From the NCBI GenBank assembly GCA_025350145.1, contig JANXYH010000082.1:1-64000 (forward strand): a DNA stretch of 64,000 bases, given 5' to 3'. The stretch comes from Burkholderiales bacterium (GTDB lineage Bacteria > Pseudomonadota > Gammaproteobacteria > Burkholderiales > Burkholderiaceae_C). Shown in pieces: positions 61,274 through 64,000 of this stretch. Below the pieces are notes generated by a model. That model had not been told where the DNA came from. It was given only the letters and a program-made list of their open reading frames with translations, and did not search any database. Every line of letters begins with the position of its first letter. The first letter of the stretch is position 1. The position numbers and the translations under genes are program-made.

Positions 61274-62196
61274 GCACCGCCTGGCTGCGCCGCAGCCAGC
61301 CGCGCCAGCGCATTGCTGCCGCCGCCGCTGACCGCCGGGGTCGCGGCGGCGCCATCGCGGGTGCGCTCTGCGGCGCGCTGCTGGGCCTGCTGCTGTGGGC
61401 ACCGGCGGCCTGGCTGGCCGGGCAACTGGCCGAGGCCAGCGGCGACCGGGTGCTGCTGGCCGAGGCCGATGGCACGGTCTGGAATGGCAGCGCCGCGTTG
61501 GTCCTGACCGGCGGGCCCGGCAGCAGTGACGCCGCCGCCCTGCCGGGTCGGCTGCAATGGACCTTGCGCCCGACCTGGAGCGGCCTGGCGTTGCGCATCC
61601 GCCAGAGCTGCTGCCTCAGCGCCGAACTGGCGCTGCGCCTGACGCCGGGCTGGCGCGGCCTCACGCTGCAATGGCTGGAGCCGGCCGGCGCCACGGCCAC
61701 CGCCGACGGCACGACCATCGGCCAATGGCCGCTGGCGGTGCTGGCCGGCCTGGGCACGCCCTGGAACACCTTGCAGCTCGGCGGCACGCTGCGCCTGGCC
61801 AGCGCTGGCGTGCAACTGCAGTGGACGCAGGGTCAGGCCAGGCTCCAGGGTGGGCTGCTGCTGGAGCTGGACCAGGTCCGCTCGCGCGTCAGCAGCCTGC
61901 CGGTGCTGGGCAGCTACCGCCTCGGGCTGCGCGGCTCTGATCTGTCCGACGGCGCCAGCACATTGCGCCTGGACACCCTCAGCGGCGCTTTGCGCCTGGA
62001 CACCCTCAGCGGCGCTTTGCGCCTGGACACGGTCAGCGGCGCTTTGCGCCTGAGTGGCAGCGGCCAGTGGAACGCCGCCGGCCTGCGCTTTCGCGGTCAG
62101 GCCAGCGCCGCGCCGGGTGACGAGGCCGCGCTGGCCAACCTGCTCAACATCATCGGCCGGCGCCAGGGCGCGCTGTCGACTATTTCGATTGGATGA
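61270..62196 (+). CDS. gspN: type II secretion protein GspN
   Basis: Inner-membrane protein of the GspN family, 308 residues, with one N-terminal membrane segment (AIAGALCGALLGLLLWAPAAWLAGQL) and a beta-rich periplasmic domain (ADGTVWNGSAALVLTGG, LQWTLRPTWSGLAL). Role in secretion is accessory or unclear. Contains three copies of LDT(L/V)SGALR in tandem (about 234-260), encoded by 27-base repeats. Starts at GTG 61270 in a GTGA overlap. Confidence 0.88.
   Translation: MSTAWLRRSQPRQRIAAAAADRRGRGGAIAGALCGALLGLLLWAPAAWLAGQLAEASGDRVLLAEADGTVWNGSAALVLTGGPGSSDAAALPGRLQWTLRPTWSGLALRIRQSCCLSAELALRLTPGWRGLTLQWLEPAGATATADGTTIGQWPLAVLAGLGTPWNTLQLGGTLRLASAGVQLQWTQGQARLQGGLLLELDQVRSRVSSLPVLGSYRLGLRGSDLSDGASTLRLDTLSGALRLDTLSGALRLDTVSGALRLSGSGQWNAAGLRFRGQASAAPGDEAALANLLNIIGRRQGALSTISIG
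61969..62049 (+). repeat. in-frame 27-bp tandem repeat in gspN (three copies)
   Basis: Units at 61969-61995, 61996-62022 and 62023-62049 read ctggacacc(c)tcagcggcgctttgcgc; the third has two changes. Being a multiple of three and exactly in frame, copy-number changes would alter the protein length without breaking it. Confidence 0.92.
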
Positions 62197-64000
62197 CCAT
62201 GACCCAGGCTGAGCTCGCGATCCGGGCCGTGGCGGCGGCGGCCATGGCAGCGGCGGCACTGCTGCCACTGTCTGCCCAGGCCCAGGCCCCGGCCCAGGCT
62301 CCGGCGGCCGCGCCGGCCAAGGCGGCTGCCGCTGCTGGCGCGCTGCGCGGCGGCGCGCCGGTGTTGCTGAACTTTCCCAACACCGACATCGAGGCGGTGA
62401 CCCGGGCGATGGCGGCGATGATCGGCCGGGCGATCCTGGTCGATCCGCGTGTCAAGGGCACGATCACGCTCTACAGCGAGCAGCCGATGGCGGTACGCGA
62501 GGCCTACCAGAACTACCAGTCGGCGCTGCGCGGCCTGGGCTTCTCCGTCGTCGACAGCGGTGGCCTGCTCAAGGTCGTGCCCGAGGCCGAGGCCAAGCTG
62601 CAGACCGGCGTGGTCTCGATCGGCAACGCCGAAGGCCGCGGCGAGCAGGTCATCACCCAGATCTTCAGGCTGGGCCACGAGAACCCGAACAACCTGGTGG
62701 CCGTGCTGCGGCCGCTGATCAGCCCGAACAACACCATCAACGCCAACCCGGGCAACAACACCCTGGTCATCACCGACTACGCCGACAACCTGGCGCGGCT
62801 GGGCAAGATCATCGCCGCGCTCGACCAGCCGGCGGCCTCGGAGGTCGACGTCGTGCCGCTGCAGCACGCCATCGCCTCTGACATGGCCGCGCTGGTGCAG
62901 CGCCTGGGCGACGGCAGCTCGACCCAGGCGGTGCCCGGCGTGGCCACCCTGGGCGCGCTGACGGTGATGGCCGATGTGCGCAGCAATGCCCTGATCCTGC
63001 GCGCCGCCAACCCCGGCCGGCTGGCCAGCGTGCGCGCCCTGGTCGAGCGCCTGGACCGCCCCGGCAGCGCTGGCCCGGCCGGCAGCATCTACGTCGTACA
63101 CCTGAAGAACGCCGACGCCGCCAAGCTCGCGACCGTGCTGCGGGCGGCCTTTGGCGCGGCCACCGGCGGCGCCTCGGGCGGTGGCCTGGGCGGCGCGGCA
63201 GTGGCCGCAGCCAGCACGGTCAGCCCGGGCCTAGGCATCGGTGGCATCGGGGGTGCGGGTGGCGTGGCGGGCATCAGCGCCGCCGCCGCAACGCCGGTCG
63301 CGGCGGCGGCCCAGCCCTCGACCGGCGGCTTCATCCAGGCCGACGCCGCCACCAACTCGCTGGTCATCAGTGCGCCCGAGCCGCTGTACCGGCAGATCCG
63401 CACGGTGATCGACCAGTTGGACGGCCGCCGCGCCCAGGTCTTCGTCGAGTCGATGATTGTCGAGATGGATGCCAGCAAGGCCGCCGAGTTCGGCTTCCAG
63501 TGGCAGGGCCTGCTGGGCAAAAGCGGCGACCGGCTGGGGCTGGTGGCGGGCACCAACTTCGGTGGCAGCGGCAACATCCTGACGCTGTCGGCCGCGGGCG
63601 CCTCGGGCTCGACCCAGGCCTCGGCGGCGCTGAGCGGCGTGCCCGGGCTCAACCTCGGCCTGCTGCAAAAGGTCAACGGCGTCTACACCCTCGGCGCCCT
63701 GGCGCGCTTCCTGGAAACGGTCTCGGGTACCAACATCCTGTCCACCCCCAACCTGGTGGCGCTGGACAACGAAGAGGCCAAGATCGTGGTCGGCTCGAAC
63801 GTGCCTTTCGTCACCGGCAGCTTCACCAACACCGGCAGCAGCAGCGCCACCGTCAACCCGTTCCAGACCATAGAGCGCAAGGATGTTGGCCTGACGCTGC
63901 GCATCAAACCGCAGATCGGCGAGGGCGGCGTGATCCGCATGACCGTCTACCAGGAGAACTCCAGCGTCGTCGCCGCCACCTCGACCTCGGCCAACGGCCC
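62193..64000 (+). CDS. gspD: type II secretion secretin GspD (3' truncated by window edge)
   Basis: Outer-membrane secretin of the T2SS; 602 codons are in the window and the frame is open at the right edge. It is not in the ORF track. ATG 62193 overlaps the gspN stop (ATGA); a second ATG follows two codons later. Signal peptide ending near SAQAQA; N0 domain (LNFPNTDIEAVTRAMAAMIGRAILVDPRVKGTITL); N1-N3 domains (about 115-420) with a Gly/Ala-rich loop in N3 (GGASGGGLGGAAVAAAS, about 330-370); and the secretin core (VFVESMIVEMDASKAAEFG, LSTPNLVALDNEEAKIVVGSNVPFVTGSF, KDVGLTLRIKPQI). The last part is beyond the edge. Confidence 0.93.
   Translation, partial: MTMTQAELAIRAVAAAAMAAAALLPLSAQAQAPAQAPAAAPAKAAAAAGALRGGAPVLLNFPNTDIEAVTRAMAAMIGRAILVDPRVKGTITLYSEQPMAVREAYQNYQSALRGLGFSVVDSGGLLKVVPEAEAKLQTGVVSIGNAEGRGEQVITQIFRLGHENPNNLVAVLRPLISPNNTINANPGNNTLVITDYADNLARLGKIIAALDQPAASEVDVVPLQHAIASDMAALVQRLGDGSSTQAVPGVATLGALTVMADVRSNALILRAANPGRLASVRALVERLDRPGSAGPAGSIYVVHLKNADAAKLATVLRAAFGAATGGASGGGLGGAAVAAASTVSPGLGIGGIGGAGGVAGISAAAATPVAAAAQPSTGGFIQADAATNSLVISAPEPLYRQIRTVIDQLDGRRAQVFVESMIVEMDASKAAEFGFQWQGLLGKSGDRLGLVAGTNFGGSGNILTLSAAGASGSTQASAALSGVPGLNLGLLQKVNGVYTLGALARFLETVSGTNILSTPNLVALDNEEAKIVVGSNVPFVTGSFTNTGSSSATVNPFQTIERKDVGLTLRIKPQIGEGGVIRMTVYQENSSVVAATSTSANG

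Overview
This window is high-GC DNA from a betaproteobacterium of the order Burkholderiales. The evidence is the gene order lysA-lptM-cyaY-mrcA-pilMNOPQ-aroKB-dgt-gltBD-(transposase)-mla, the Burkholderiales-type porin, Coq7 (aerobic ubiquinone synthesis) and a HexR-type regulator. The Rubrivivax/Leptothrix/Comamonadaceae side of the order is my best guess; this is inference, since no 16S gene is present. I saw no rRNA, tRNA or CRISPR array.

Region 1 (1-8.7 kb) is the most unusual part: five translationally coupled plus-strand genes encode a TolC-type outer-membrane channel, a HlyD-type adaptor with a large cytoplasmic N-terminal region, a PqqD-like/M50 metallopeptidase/lipoyl-like membrane protein, a shortened SecA-like ATPase, and a second periplasmic adaptor. 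No ABC transporter, RND pump or MFS pump is present in the operon. The set looks like an envelope-spanning exporter energised by a SecA-type motor, and is my main candidate for an undescribed system. Its substrate is not visible; it may lie left of the window.

Region 2 (8.7-18 kb) holds a HAD phosphatase and pgi; a ferric/phosphonate-type ABC importer (ATPase, fused double permease, binding protein); a divergent secreted beta-helix protein; and hexR. hexR is preceded by a 52-codon remnant of zwf and a near-consensus HexR operator.

Region 3 (18-33 kb, minus strand) holds a complete phospholipid-transport operon (mlaFEDACB), a Cys/Met-metabolism PLP enzyme, gltBD (glutamate synthase), a degenerate REP-associated transposase, dgt, aroB and aroK.

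Region 4 (33-41 kb, minus strand) is the type IV pilus assembly operon pilMNOPQ. pilQ is broken by an apparent single-base deletion, and a lipoprotein with bacterial Ig-like repeats sits between pilQ and aroK.

Region 5 (41-55.6 kb) holds PBP1A, frataxin, lptM-lysA, a dppBCDF-type peptide importer without its binding protein, a small repeat-rich secreted protein, a porin, coq7, an OsmC-like protein with a duplicated 3' end, a terminator-ended leader or sRNA before ilvA, and a CobT-like gene.

Region 6 (55.7-64 kb) is a type II secretion locus: gspC reads divergently from gspGHIJKLMN-gspD, and gspD runs off the right edge. gspE and gspF are not in the window. Overlaps of 1-4 bp (ATGA, GTGA, TGATG) are common throughout, so many operons are probably translationally coupled.
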